This document shows, piece after piece, positions 43,702 through 52,758 of a stretch of DNA of 64,000 nt (positions within the stretch are counted from its first letter, which is position 1; each line of letters starts with the position of its first letter). The stretch is from positions 3,224,001 through 3,288,000 of the forward strand of contig NZ_CP012150.1 in the NCBI RefSeq assembly GCF_001187505.1. The letters run 5' to 3'. The notes under the pieces are model-generated. The model was not told the DNA's origin and made no database searches. It was given only the letters and a program-made list of their open reading frames with translations. Source of the stretch: Mycolicibacterium goodii. Lineage in GTDB: Bacteria > Actinomycetota > Actinomycetes > Mycobacteriales > Mycobacteriaceae. Made by a program: the position numbers and the translations under genes.

Positions 43702-45434
43702 CGGTGCTCTCCCGCGGTGAGCGCCTGGGATTCGGCGAACTCGGCGTAGATCGGGCAGTCGGCCAGCAGCGTGTCGTGGGTGCCGATGCCGACGACGCGC
43801 CCGTCGTCGATCACGACGACCTGGTCGGCCTCGATCACGGTCGAGATGCGCTGGGACACGATCAGCACGGTCGCGTCGGCCGACACCTCGCGCAGCGCGG
43901 CCCGCACGCGCGCGTCGGTGTGCACGTCGAGAGCCGAGAACGCGTCGTCGAACAGGTAGATCGCGGGCCGGCGGATCACCGCACGCGCGATCGCGAGCCG
44001 TTGCCGCTGCCCGCCGGAGAAGTTGATGCCGCCCTGCGCCACCGGCATGTCGAGGCCGTGTGGGTGTGCGCGCACGAAGTCGTCGGCGGCCGCGACACCC
44101 AACGCGTCCCACATCTCGTCCTCGGTCGCGTCGGCCTTGCCGTAGCGCAGGTTCTCGGCGACGGTGCCCGAGAACAGGTAGCCGCGCTGCGGCACCAGCC
44201 CGATCGCCGACCACAACCGCTCGATGTCGAGATCGCGCACGTCGACCCCGTCGATCCGCAGCGATCCCGAGGTGACGTCGTAGAGCCGGCAGATCAGCGA
44301 GATCAGCGTCGACTTGCCCGAGCCGGTCGAGCCGACCACCGCGGTCGTGGTGCCGCGCGGCGCGGTGAACTCCACGCCCTGCAGCACGGGCCGGTCCGCG
44401 CCCGGGTAACTGAATGTGGCGTCATGCACGCTGATGTCACCGGTGATGGTCGGCGGCCGGACCGGCTCGGCCGGGTTGATGATGGCGGTCTGCGTCGAGA
44501 GCACCTCGCCGATCCGGTCGGCGCACACCGCCGCGCGCGGGAAGATCACCAGCATGAAGGTGGCCATCAGCACGGCCATGAGGATCTGCATGAAGTAGGC
44601 CAGGAACGCGATGAGCGACCCGACCTGCATCTGGCCCGCGTCGATGCGCAGGCCGCCGAACCAGATCAGCGCGACGCTGGAGACGTTGATGACCAGCGTG
44701 GTCACCGGCAGCATCAGCGCCTGCCAGCGGCCGGCCTCCAGCGCCGCATCCGACAGGGTCTGGTTGGCCTCGGCGAAACGCACGCGTTCGACGGGTTCGC
44801 GGGCGAACGCCCGGATCACCCGGATGCCCGACAACTGGTCGCGCAGCACGCGGTTGATGCCGTCGATGAGGCCCTGCATGCGGGTGAACACCGGCATCAG
44901 GTGACGGATGATCCAGTAGTTGGCCAGGCCCAGCACCGGGACGCTGACCAGCAGCAGCCAGGACAGCCCGGCGTCCTGGTGCAGCGCCATGACGATGCCG
45001 CCGATCGACATGATGGGCGCGGTGATCAGCATCGTCGCGGTCAACTGCACCAACTGCTGGACGTGCCCGACGTCGTTGGTGGTGCGGGTCAGCAGCGAGG
45101 CCGCACCGAACCGCCCGGCCTCCGCCGCCGAGAACGTCGTGACGTGTGTGAACACCGCGGCCCGCAGGTCGTGCCCGAAGCCGGTCGCGGCGCGCGCCCC
45201 GAAGAACACCGCGCCGATCGCGCACAGCACCTGCAGCGCGGTGACCCCGAGCATCACCCCGCCGAGTTCGACGATGCGGGTGGTGTCGCCCTTGGCCACG
45301 CCGTCGTCGATGATCGCGGCGTTCACCGTCGGCAGGTACAGCGACGCCATGTTGCTGACCACCTGCAGTGCGGCGACGACGGCCAGCAGCCACCGGTACG
45401 GCCGCACGTACTGTCGCAGCAGCGCCCAGAGCAT
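43698..45434 (-). CDS. ABC exporter half-transporter, degenerate-Walker-B subunit (Rv1273c-like)
   Basis: Half-exporter of 578 residues, first of the pair. Starts at ATG 45434 ([15 protein letters not shown]), giving the length of Rv1273c; the open frame continues upstream to 45476 but adds a non-conserved leader. ATPase: Walker [11 protein letters not shown], canonical signature [16 protein letters not shown], and Walker [12 protein letters not shown] in which Asp replaces the catalytic Glu. Its intact signature pairs with the partner's intact Walker B to make one working site; the other site would be degenerate. Divergent from the lprB-lprC genes. Confidence 0.92.
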   Translation of the reverse strand: MLWALLRQYVRPYRWLLAVVAALQVVSNMASLYLPTVNAAIIDDGVAKGDTTRIVELGGVMLGVTALQVLCAIGAVFFGARAATGFGHDLRAAVFTHVTTFSAAEAGRFGAASLLTRTTNDVGHVQQLVQLTATMLITAPIMSIGGIVMALHQDAGLSWLLLVSVPVLGLANYWIIRHLMPVFTRMQGLIDGINRVLRDQLSGIRVIRAFAREPVERVRFAEANQTLSDAALEAGRWQALMLPVTTLVINVSSVALIWFGGLRIDAGQMQVGSLIAFLAYFMQILMAVLMATFMLVIFPRAAVCADRIGEVLSTQTAIINPAEPVRPPTITGDISVHDATFSYPGADRPVLQGVEFTAPRGTTTAVVGSTGSGKSTLISLICRLYDVTSGSLRIDGVDVRDLDIERLWSAIGLVPQRGYLFSGTVAENLRYGKADATEDEMWDALGVAAADDFVRAHPHGLDMPVAQGGINFSGGQRQRLAIARAVIRRPAIYLFDDAFSALDVHTDARVRAALREVSADATVLIVSQRISTVIEADQVVVIDDGRVVGIGTHDTLLADCPIYAEFAESQALTAGEHR

Positions 45435-45555
45435 CCCGCTACTCTCGCACACCATCCTGTGTCGGCCGCGCATCATCGACCCGTCGGCGGCCTTGCTGTG
45501 ACGTGGAAAGTCCTGGTCAATCGGCCTGTCGGTGGTTGGTGACCAGCGCTGCCGC

Positions 45556-45561
45556 TACAGT
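45556..45561 (+). promoter_or_regulatory. -10 element of lprB
   Basis: TACAGT (TANNNT) ends seven bases before GTG 45569, with no ribosome binding site, so lprB should be leaderless. Confidence 0.5.
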
Positions 45562-45568
45562 GCATGGC

Positions 45569-46150
45569 GTGACTGTCCGTACGGCCGCTGCGCCGAAAGC
45601 CCGAAGCGCCAGAACGTTGGCGGTTCTGGCGGCCGCAATGGTTCCGGTGTTCGCCGCGTGCTCCACCGACGAGCCCGCATCTCCCGAGGTGCCGCAGAGC
45701 GCATCGCCCACCGCGGGCGCGGCCTCGCACGGGCCGTTCTTCCCGCAGTGCGGCGGGATCAGCGATCAGACGGTCTCGGAGCTGACGCAGGTGCCTGGTC
45801 TGGTCAACACCGCCACGAACTCGTCGGGCTGCCAGTGGCTGCAGGGTGGCAGCATCCTCGGCCCGCACTTCTCCTTCACCTGGTTCCGGGGCAGCCCGAT
45901 CGGCCGGGAACGCAAGACCGAGGAGCTCTCGCGGGCCAGCGTCGAGGACATCAACATCGAGGGGCACGGCGGTTTCATCGCGGTCGGTGAGGATCCGCTG
46001 ACGCCCGGCGATGTGACGCTGTGCGAGATCGGCATCCAGTTCGACGACGACTTCATCGAGTGGTCGGTCAGCTTCAACCAGAAGCCTTTCCCGGATCCGT
46101 GTGAGGTGGCCAAGGAGCTCACCCGTCAGTCGATTGTGAATTCCAAATGA
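45569..46150 (+). CDS. lprB: Lipoprotein LprB
   Basis: Exported lipoprotein of 193 residues, ortholog of Rv1274. The signal (ARTLAVLAAAMVPVFAAC) ends with lipobox FAAC. A Ser/Pro/Ala linker leads to a DUF3558 domain (FFPQCGGISDQTVSELTQV, SGCQWLQGG, LCEIGIQF) with three conserved Cys. GTG 45569 is leaderless by prediction. It overlaps lprC by 4 bases. DUF3558 lipoproteins often occur as pairs; their role is unknown. Neighbouring ABC exporters may use them as envelope partners. Confidence 0.9.
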   Translation: MTVRTAAAPKARSARTLAVLAAAMVPVFAACSTDEPASPEVPQSASPTAGAASHGPFFPQCGGISDQTVSELTQVPGLVNTATNSSGCQWLQGGSILGPHFSFTWFRGSPIGRERKTEELSRASVEDINIEGHGGFIAVGEDPLTPGDVTLCEIGIQFDDDFIEWSVSFNQKPFPDPCEVAKELTRQSIVNSK

Positions 46151-46707
46151 GTCGCCCAACCACGCTGCGCAGAAGTGTCGCCGCGCTCGCCACCGGCCTC
46201 GCCGTGTTCGCCGGCCTGACCGGCTGCACCCGCACGGTCGACGGCACCGCCGCCAAGGAGGGTTCCGGTGGCGGGCCGAGCAACAACAACTCCGAACGGC
46301 AGTACCCGAACCTGCTCAAGGAGTGCGAGGTGCTCACCGAGGACATCCTGGCCGAGACGGTCGGCGCCGATCCGCTCGACATCCAGAGCACATTCGTCGG
46401 CGCGGTCTGCCGCTGGCAGGCCGCCAACCCCGCGGGCCTGGTGGACATCACCCGGTTCTGGTACGAGCAGGGCAGCCTCGACAACGAACGTCAGGTCGCC
46501 CAGCAGTTGCAGTACGCCATCGAGTCGCGGCGCATCGCGGGCGTGGATTCGATCATCATGAAGCCCAACGGCCTCAACGGCGCATGCGGCGTGGCCAGTG
46601 ATGCCGCGGGCGTGGTCGGCTGGTGGGTCAACCCGCAGGCCCCCGGGCTCGACGCATGCGGCATGGCGACCAAGCTCATGGAGCTGACGCTCGCCACCAA
46701 CAGCTAG
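46147..46707 (+). CDS. lprC: Lipoprotein LprC
   Basis: Second lipoprotein of the pair, 186 residues, ortholog of Rv1275. Signal SVAALATGLAVFAGLTGC with lipobox LTGC, then a Gly/Ser/Asn linker (EGSGGGPSNNNSERQYP) and a DUF3558 domain with NLLKECEVLTEDILAETVG and VCRWQAANPAG. Its ATG overlaps the lprB stop (ATGA). Seven bases separate it from the convergent phosphatase gene. Function unknown. Confidence 0.9.
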   Translation: MSRPTTLRRSVAALATGLAVFAGLTGCTRTVDGTAAKEGSGGGPSNNNSERQYPNLLKECEVLTEDILAETVGADPLDIQSTFVGAVCRWQAANPAGLVDITRFWYEQGSLDNERQVAQQLQYAIESRRIAGVDSIIMKPNGLNGACGVASDAAGVVGWWVNPQAPGLDACGMATKLMELTLATNS

Positions 46708-46714
46708 CGGGGCA

Positions 46715-47215
46715 CTAGCGGGGTACGTGAAAATCCACGAGTTGCGCGCCGCCGAGCGCCAACTCGGCCCACGGCTTGTCGAATCGCAGTACCGCTATCG
46801 CCGAGGTGGGGAACTTCTGCGAGATCTGCTCGGCGGCAGCCAGGTTGGTGCCGTCGTCGAGGCCGAGCGCCACCGACGACATCGCCGGTTCGTGCCCGAC
46901 GACCAGCACCGTGTCGGGCTCGCCGCCGAAGCGTGACACCACGTCGTTGATCTGGCCGATCACCGTTCCCGGTGTCGCATCGTAGATCGCCTCGACGTAC
47001 TCGGTGGCCGCGTCGATCCCGGTGCGCGCCAGGGTCTGGCGCGTCCGCGTCGCCGTCGAGCACAGCACCGCGTCGACCGCGGGTGCGTTGGCGCGGATCC
47101 AGTCGCCGGCCAGGGCGGCCTCCCGGATGCCTCGCTGGGCGAGCGGACGCTCATGGTCGCCGACCCCGTCGGGATAGTCCGACTTGGCGTGACGCATCAG
47201 CAGCAGGGTTCGCAT
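46715..47215 (-). CDS. SixA-like histidine phosphatase (Rv1276c-like)
   Basis: Branch 1 histidine phosphatase of 166 residues, similar to SixA, which removes phosphate from phosphohistidine. MRTLLLMRHAKSDYP holds the catalytic RH dyad, VLCSTATRTRQTL the second Arg, and VLVVGHEPAMS the second catalytic His. ATG 47215 places the motif at the expected position; an ATG at 47233 lies in frame upstream. Convergent with lprC. Its protein target is unknown. Confidence 0.9.
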   Translation of the reverse strand: MRTLLLMRHAKSDYPDGVGDHERPLAQRGIREAALAGDWIRANAPAVDAVLCSTATRTRQTLARTGIDAATEYVEAIYDATPGTVIGQINDVVSRFGGEPDTVLVVGHEPAMSSVALGLDDGTNLAAAEQISQKFPTSAIAVLRFDKPWAELALGGAQLVDFHVPR

Positions 47216-47319
47216 GGGATCACGGTATGCCATGCCGACGCAGGTCCCGGTACTTGTCGGCCCCCGGTCCTAAACTCGCCTTGCCCGACGATGAGAGCCG
47301 ATGAGAGGGGACGGGGCCG

Positions 47320-48474
47320 ATGCGTTTTCTGCACACCGCCGACTGGCAGCTCGGTATGACCCGTCATTTCCTCAACGGTGAGGCGCAGCCACGGTATTCG
47401 GCCGCGCGCCGGGAGGCCGTCGCCGCGCTCGGCGAGATCGCCGAGCGCACCGGTGCGGAGTTCGTGGTGGTTTCCGGCGACGTGTTCGAGCACAACCAAC
47501 TCGCGCCGCGCGACGTCAGCCAGTCGCTGGAGGCCATGCGCGCGATCGGCGTGCCGGTGTATCTGCTGCCCGGCAACCATGATCCGCTGGATGCGTCGTC
47601 GGTGTACACCAGCGCTCTGTTCGTCGCCGAACGCCCCGACAACGTCGTCGTCCTCGATTGCGCAGGAACGCACGAGGTCCGCCCGGGTGTGCAGATCGTC
47701 GCCGCGCCGTGGCGGTCCAAGGCGCCGACCACCGATCTGGTCGGTGACGTCCTGGCCGATCTGCCCGCCGACGGTGTCACCCGCGTGCTGGTCGGGCACG
47801 GCGGTGTGGACATCCTCGATCCGGACAAGGGCAAGCCGTCGCTGATCCGCATGGCCACCGTCGAAGACGCCCTGGCGCGCGGCGCGGTGCACTATGTGGC
47901 GTTGGGGGACAAGCACTCCCGTACCGAGGTCGGCACCACCGGCCGGGTGTGGTACTCCGGGTCGCCCGAGGTCACCAACTACGACGACATCGAGTCCGAT
48001 CCGGGACATGTGCTCGTGGTCGACATCGACGAGAGCGACCCGCGCCGGACGGTGCGGGTGCAGTCCGAGCGGGTGGGCCGTTGGCGGTTCGTGACGCTGC
48101 GCCGCCCGGTCGACACCGACCGCGACATTGCGGATCTGGATCTCAACCTGGATCTGCTGGCGGACAAGGAATGTACGGTGGTGCGGCTGGCGCTGACCGG
48201 TTCGCTGACCGTGACCGACAAGGCCAAGCTCGACGAGTGCCTGGACAGGTACGCCCGGCTGTTCGCGGCGCTCACGACGTGGGAACGGCACACCGAGATC
48301 GCGGTGATCCCCGCCGACGGTGAGTTCGACGACCTGGGGATCGGCGGGTTCGCCGCGGCCGCGGTCGACGAGCTCGTGGCGACGGCGCGTTCGGAGGGGG
48401 CCGAGGCCGAAGATGCGCGTGCCGCGCTGGGATTGCTGCTGCGTCTGGTGGACCGCGACAAGGGGGCCGCGTGA
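47320..48474 (+). CDS. SbcD/Mre11-like nuclease subunit (Rv1277-like)
   Basis: Calcineurin-type phosphoesterase of 384 residues, forming the nuclease half of an SbcCD-type complex for DNA end processing. Motifs: I HTADWQLG, II VVVSGDVFEHNQ, III LPGNHDPLD, IV VLVGHGG, V ALGDKHSR. In motif I the usual DxH reads DWQ, so one metal ligand is Gln, as in the Rv1277 group. ATG 47320 is preceded by GAGAGGGGACGGGG. The tail couples to the ATPase gene by a GTGA overlap. Confidence 0.9.
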   Translation: MRFLHTADWQLGMTRHFLNGEAQPRYSAARREAVAALGEIAERTGAEFVVVSGDVFEHNQLAPRDVSQSLEAMRAIGVPVYLLPGNHDPLDASSVYTSALFVAERPDNVVVLDCAGTHEVRPGVQIVAAPWRSKAPTTDLVGDVLADLPADGVTRVLVGHGGVDILDPDKGKPSLIRMATVEDALARGAVHYVALGDKHSRTEVGTTGRVWYSGSPEVTNYDDIESDPGHVLVVDIDESDPRRTVRVQSERVGRWRFVTLRRPVDTDRDIADLDLNLDLLADKECTVVRLALTGSLTVTDKAKLDECLDRYARLFAALTTWERHTEIAVIPADGEFDDLGIGGFAAAAVDELVATARSEGAEAEDARAALGLLLRLVDRDKGAA

Positions 48475-51104
48475 AACTGCATCGTCTCGTCCTGACCAAC
48501 TACCGCGGCGTCACCCACCGCGAGATCGAGTTCCCCGAGCACGGCGTCGTCGTGGTCAGCGGGGCCAACGAGATCGGCAAGTCGTCGATGATCGAGGCGC
48601 TCGACCTGCTGCTGGAGGCCAAGGACCGCTCGTCGAAGAGGGAAGTCAAGCAGGTCAAGCCGACACACGCCGATGTGGGTGCCGAGGTGACCGCCGAGAT
48701 TTCCACCGGCCCATACCGTTTCGTGTACCGCAAGCGGTTCCACAAGCGCGCCGAGACGCAGCTGACCATCTCCTCGCCGGTGCGTGAGCAGCTCAGCGGC
48801 GACGAGGCGCACGAGCGGGTGCTGGCGATGCTCGCCGAGACCGTGGACACCGACCTGTGGCAGGCGCAGCGCGTCCTGCAGGCCGCGTCCACCGCGCCGG
48901 TCGACCTTTCGGGTTCCGACGCGCTGGCCCGCGCGCTCGATGTCGCCGCGGGCGAGGCGGTTTCGCTCTCGGGTGAGGAGCCGCTGCTCATCGAGCGCAT
49001 CGAGGCCGAGTATCAGCGGTACTTCACCGCGACCGGCAGGCCGACGGGGGAGTGGGCCGCGGCGGTCAAGCGGCTGCAGGCCGCCGATGCCGAGGTGGCG
49101 CGGTGTGCATCCGCGGTCGCCGAGGTGGACGACGCCGTGCACCGGCATCAGGAACTCAGCGCCGAGGTGTCCCGGCTCGCCGGCGAATGCGAGCGGGCCA
49201 CACAGCGGTTGGCCGCGGCGCGTACCGCGGCCGACGCCGTGGAGGCGCTGCGCCGACAGCTCAAAGAGGCACAGGTCGTCGCCGAGGCCGCGCAGGTCAC
49301 CCACACCGCGGCGGTGACCGCGCTCACCGAGCGGCGCCGCATGCGCGCCGAGATCGACGAGCGCACCGCCACGATCACCGAACTGCAGGCCGCGCTGGCC
49401 GACGCAAGCGGTGACGCCGACACCGCGCGTGAGGTGGTGCAGGCCGCCGAACAGGCCGCCGAACAGGCCGAGACCGCGGTCGCCGACCACGAGGCCAGAG
49501 TCGATGCGGCGCGGGCGGCGGTCGAACGGCTGTCCAACCGGGATGAGGCCGACCGGCTCGACGTGCGGATCGTCAGGATCGACGCCGCGACGCGGGAGCT
49601 GGACGCGGTCACCGCCGAGCTGGCCACCGTCACCATCGACGACGCCGCGATGCGTGCCGTCGAGAAGGCGGCCGTCGCGGTGGAGCGTGCCGCCGGTCAG
49701 GCCGAACTCGCCTCGGCGCGAATCGAACTCGTCGCCGCCGATGGTGTCGATGTGCGGGTGGACGATGCCGCGGTCGCGCTGGCGCCCGGCGAAGAGTGGT
49801 CGGTCAACACCACCACCCGCACCGAGATCGACATCCCCGGTGTGCTGAGCGTGCGGGTCGTCCCGGGAACGCCCGCGGCGCAGACCCAGGCCCGGCTCGA
49901 CGAGGCACAGGCCGCGCTCACCGCGGCGTTGGCGGCCGTGGGTGCCCAGAGCGTGGATGCCGCACGGGCACTCGATGTGCGCAGGCGCGAACTGCTCGGC
50001 AGCCGGGACCGGTTGCGCGCGACCCTCGATGCGCTGATCGGTGACGACGACGTGGCACGGTTGCGGGACCGGCTCGCCGCGTTGCGCGCCGATCAGTCCG
50101 AGGATGGCGCCCTGTTCGATGTCGAGGGTCCGGCCGACATCGACACGGCGCGAAGCGAACTCGCGGCCGCGGTGGCCGCGCACCGCGAGGCGGTCACGCA
50201 GTGCGAGACCGCGCGCAAGGTCGCGGCGGCGGCCGTGCAGCGCAGCACCGAGAAGTCGACGCGGTTGTCGGTGCTGCGCGAGAAGCTGACCGCGGCGCAG
50301 ACCGAACTGACCACCTGCGGCGAACGCCTCGAGGCGCAGCGCGCAGGTATGGCCGACGACGCGCTGGCGCTCAAGGTGCAGGCCGACGACGAGCAGGCCA
50401 AGGCCACCGCGGCCCGGGTCGCGGCACTGCGCGACGAACTGGCGCGCAGCGCGCCGGATTCGGTGCTCGCCGAGTTCGCCGACGCGCAGCGGTACGCCGA
50501 TGCCGTGGCGGCCCGCCACGAATCCGCCGTCGAGGGGCTGCGCGAGGTGTCGGCGCAACTCAAGGTGTACGGCACCGAGGGGCGCAAGGGGCGACTCGAC
50601 GCGGCCGAGACCGAACGCGAACACGCCAACGCCGAATACCTGCGGGTGCATCGGCGCGCTCGGGCGGCCGAACTGCTGCGTTCGGTGATGACCCGGCACC
50701 GCGACGCGACCCGGCAGCGCTATGTCGACCCGTTCCGCAACGAGGTGCAACGGCTGGGCCGCCTGGTGTTCGGGGAGGACTTCGAGGTCGACGTCGACAG
50801 CAATCTGCGCATCGCGACGCGCACCGTGTCGGGCCGCACCGTGCCCTACGAGTCGCTGTCGGGTGGCGCCAAGGAGCAACTGGCGATCGTCGCGCGACTG
50901 GCCGGGGCTTCGCTGGTGGCCAAGGAGGACACCGTGCCGGTCATCATCGACGATGCGCTCGGCTTCACCGACGCCGACCGGTTGACCAGGATGGGGGCGG
51001 TGTTCGATGCGGTGGGCGGTGACGGGCAGGTCATCGTGTTGACCTGCAGCCCGGACCGGTACGCCGGCGTGCACGGCGCCCACCACATCGCCTTGACCGC
51101 TTAG
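48471..51104 (+). CDS. SbcC/Rad50-like SMC ATPase (Rv1278-like)
   Basis: ATPase half of the SbcCD-like complex, 877 residues. Walker A SGANEIGKSSMIEAL is near residue 32. A long central region is coiled coil (many heptads rich in Ala, Glu and Arg from about 170 to 740), without an obvious CxxC zinc hook. The C-terminal ABC lobe has signature SLSGGAKEQLAIVARL and Walker B VPVIIDDALGFTD. It resembles the YhaN type rather than E. coli SbcC. GTG 48471 overlaps the nuclease stop. Its own stop overlaps the convergent methyltransferase stop (TTAG). Confidence 0.92.
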   Translation: MKLHRLVLTNYRGVTHREIEFPEHGVVVVSGANEIGKSSMIEALDLLLEAKDRSSKREVKQVKPTHADVGAEVTAEISTGPYRFVYRKRFHKRAETQLTISSPVREQLSGDEAHERVLAMLAETVDTDLWQAQRVLQAASTAPVDLSGSDALARALDVAAGEAVSLSGEEPLLIERIEAEYQRYFTATGRPTGEWAAAVKRLQAADAEVARCASAVAEVDDAVHRHQELSAEVSRLAGECERATQRLAAARTAADAVEALRRQLKEAQVVAEAAQVTHTAAVTALTERRRMRAEIDERTATITELQAALADASGDADTAREVVQAAEQAAEQAETAVADHEARVDAARAAVERLSNRDEADRLDVRIVRIDAATRELDAVTAELATVTIDDAAMRAVEKAAVAVERAAGQAELASARIELVAADGVDVRVDDAAVALAPGEEWSVNTTTRTEIDIPGVLSVRVVPGTPAAQTQARLDEAQAALTAALAAVGAQSVDAARALDVRRRELLGSRDRLRATLDALIGDDDVARLRDRLAALRADQSEDGALFDVEGPADIDTARSELAAAVAAHREAVTQCETARKVAAAAVQRSTEKSTRLSVLREKLTAAQTELTTCGERLEAQRAGMADDALALKVQADDEQAKATAARVAALRDELARSAPDSVLAEFADAQRYADAVAARHESAVEGLREVSAQLKVYGTEGRKGRLDAAETEREHANAEYLRVHRRARAAELLRSVMTRHRDATRQRYVDPFRNEVQRLGRLVFGEDFEVDVDSNLRIATRTVSGRTVPYESLSGGAKEQLAIVARLAGASLVAKEDTVPVIIDDALGFTDADRLTRMGAVFDAVGGDGQVIVLTCSPDRYAGVHGAHHIALTA

Positions 51105-51775
51105 CCTTTCGCGCCGTCGGTGAGGCGCACGCAGGCCTCGATGCCGTCACCGATCGGCAGCGTCACCGAAAGATAGTCACCCGACGCCGCGAGATGCTCG
51201 CGCAGCGGGCCGTGCACGTCACGGCCCAAGTCGAGGTTCACGTCGTCCACCAGGATCAGGGTGCCGGCACGCAGGTGCGGTTCGAGGACCCGCAGCACCG
51301 CCAGCGCCAGGTCCGGCCAGCCGTCGAGGAGCACCAGATCCGCCGGGGCGGGCAGCTGCGCCAGGGTGTCCCTGGCATCGCCGATGCGCAGGTCGACCAG
51401 GTCGCCGATCCCCGCGGACTTGAAATGGCGTTGTGCCGCAGCGGCTTTGTCGGGTTGCAGTTCGGTCGTGATCACGGTGCCCCCGCCGTTGTCGCGTACC
51501 GCGCTGGCGAGGTAGATCGTCGATACGCCGAACGACGTGCCGTATTCGACGACGGTGCGCGCGCCCACCGCGCGGGCGAGCAGGTAGAGCAGTTCGCCGC
51601 CGGTGCGGGAAACCGACATGTACACGTTCTTGAGCAGTTCGGCGCGCTCGGCCGCATCGGCGTCCATGGGGAATCCGCCGACGGCTTCGAACGCGGCCGG
51701 ATCGCCTTCCTGCTCGGCGGTCAGCAGGGTCTGCAGCACGGTGCTGACGGGTTCGGTGGTCAGTGTGATGGTCAT
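51101..51775 (-). CDS. SAM-dependent O-methyltransferase
   Basis: Family 3 (catechol/caffeoyl-CoA type) O-methyltransferase of 224 residues. SAM-binding motif I VVEYGTSFGVSTIYLA, GGGTVITTELQPDKAAAA, motif with Asp LVLLDGWPDLALAVL, and ILVDDVNLDLG with metal-binding acids. ATG 51775 follows GAGGTC. Divergent from a LysR gene across 77 bases containing a palindrome, so likely its target. This and the next three genes are not in the M. tuberculosis order; they are an insertion between the SbcC-like and opp genes. Confidence 0.88.
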   Translation of the reverse strand: MTITLTTEPVSTVLQTLLTAEQEGDPAAFEAVGGFPMDADAAERAELLKNVYMSVSRTGGELLYLLARAVGARTVVEYGTSFGVSTIYLASAVRDNGGGTVITTELQPDKAAAAQRHFKSAGIGDLVDLRIGDARDTLAQLPAPADLVLLDGWPDLALAVLRVLEPHLRAGTLILVDDVNLDLGRDVHGPLREHLAASGDYLSVTLPIGDGIEACVRLTDGAKG

Positions 51776-51800
51776 GACCTCACGGTATGCTCGCAGCCAA

Positions 51801-51816
51801 TTGCATTCCAGTGCAA
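51801..51816. promoter_or_regulatory. Palindrome between methyltransferase and LysR genes
   Basis: TTGCA-N6-TGCAA is a perfect dyad in the divergent intergenic region, a likely LysR recognition site. An AT-rich stretch (GGTAATTAATAGTTATC) follows at 51821-51837. Confidence 0.5.
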
Positions 51817-51852
51817 GTTTGGTAATTAATAGTTATCAAGAATGGAATCGGC

Positions 51853-52758
51853 ATGGATGCTCAGCTGGACCTCAACCTGCTGCTGGCTCTCGATGCGCTG
51901 CTCGACGAGCGCAGCGTGGGCGGTGCGGCCGAGCGCCTGCACACCTCGGCCCCGGCGATGAGCCGCACCCTGGCCCGGTTGCGGCGCGTGCTCGACGATC
52001 CGGTGCTGGTACGCGCGGGCCGGGAGATGGTCCCGACGCCACGGGCGCTGACTCTGCAGGGCCGCGTGCACGACGTGGTCCAGCAGGCCAGGGCGGTGTT
52101 CACCCCGCCCGACGTCCCCGATCTGCCGAATCTGCGGCGCACCTTCGCGATTCAACTCGGCGAGGGTCTGTTCGGTGACTGCGGGCAACGCCTGCTGGCA
52201 CGTGTGCACGCCGAAGCCCCCGGCGTCACACTGAGATTCGTGGCCGAGAGCCACGAGGACACCCATTCGCTGCGGGACGGATCGGTGGACATCGAGATCG
52301 GCCAGATCCGGCGCACCGAACCCGAGACCATCATCGAGGTCCTGGTCGAAGAGCGATGGGTCGGTGTCGCGCGGGCGGGACACCCGCTGACCGGCAAGCG
52401 TGTCACGCTGCGGCGGTTCGCCGACGCCGAGCACGTGGTGTTCTCCCGCCGCGGCAGGCTGCGCGGCCCGGTGGACGACCTGCTCGCCGAACACGGGTTG
52501 CGCCGACGGGTGGTGGCGTGCGCGCCGAGCCCCGCGGGCGGCCTGTTCCTGATCCAGGGCAGTGATCTGGTCGGCATGCTGCCCGCGGGCATCGGCGCAC
52601 AGGCCATCGCGACCTTCGGCCTGCAGACCTTCCAGATCCCGCTGGAGCTGCCACCGCTGGTGCTCGGCATGGCGTGGCATCCACGCTTCGACGCCGACGG
52701 CGCGCACCGCTGGCTCCGCGACTGTGTGCGCTGGGCCGTGCGTGACCGTCAGAAGTAG
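51853..52758 (+). CDS. LysR-family transcriptional regulator
   Basis: LysR-type regulator of 301 residues. The N-terminal helix-turn-helix is DLNLLLALDALLDERSVGGA and AAERLHTSAPAMSRTLARLR; the effector domain begins near residue 95 (FAIQLGEGLFGDCGQRLLAR). ATG 51853 is normal for the family. Probably controls the divergent O-methyltransferase and perhaps itself. Its 3' end overlaps the convergent flavoprotein gene by 10 bases. Inducer unknown. Confidence 0.9.
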   Translation: MDAQLDLNLLLALDALLDERSVGGAAERLHTSAPAMSRTLARLRRVLDDPVLVRAGREMVPTPRALTLQGRVHDVVQQARAVFTPPDVPDLPNLRRTFAIQLGEGLFGDCGQRLLARVHAEAPGVTLRFVAESHEDTHSLRDGSVDIEIGQIRRTEPETIIEVLVEERWVGVARAGHPLTGKRVTLRRFADAEHVVFSRRGRLRGPVDDLLAEHGLRRRVVACAPSPAGGLFLIQGSDLVGMLPAGIGAQAIATFGLQTFQIPLELPPLVLGMAWHPRFDADGAHRWLRDCVRWAVRDRQK

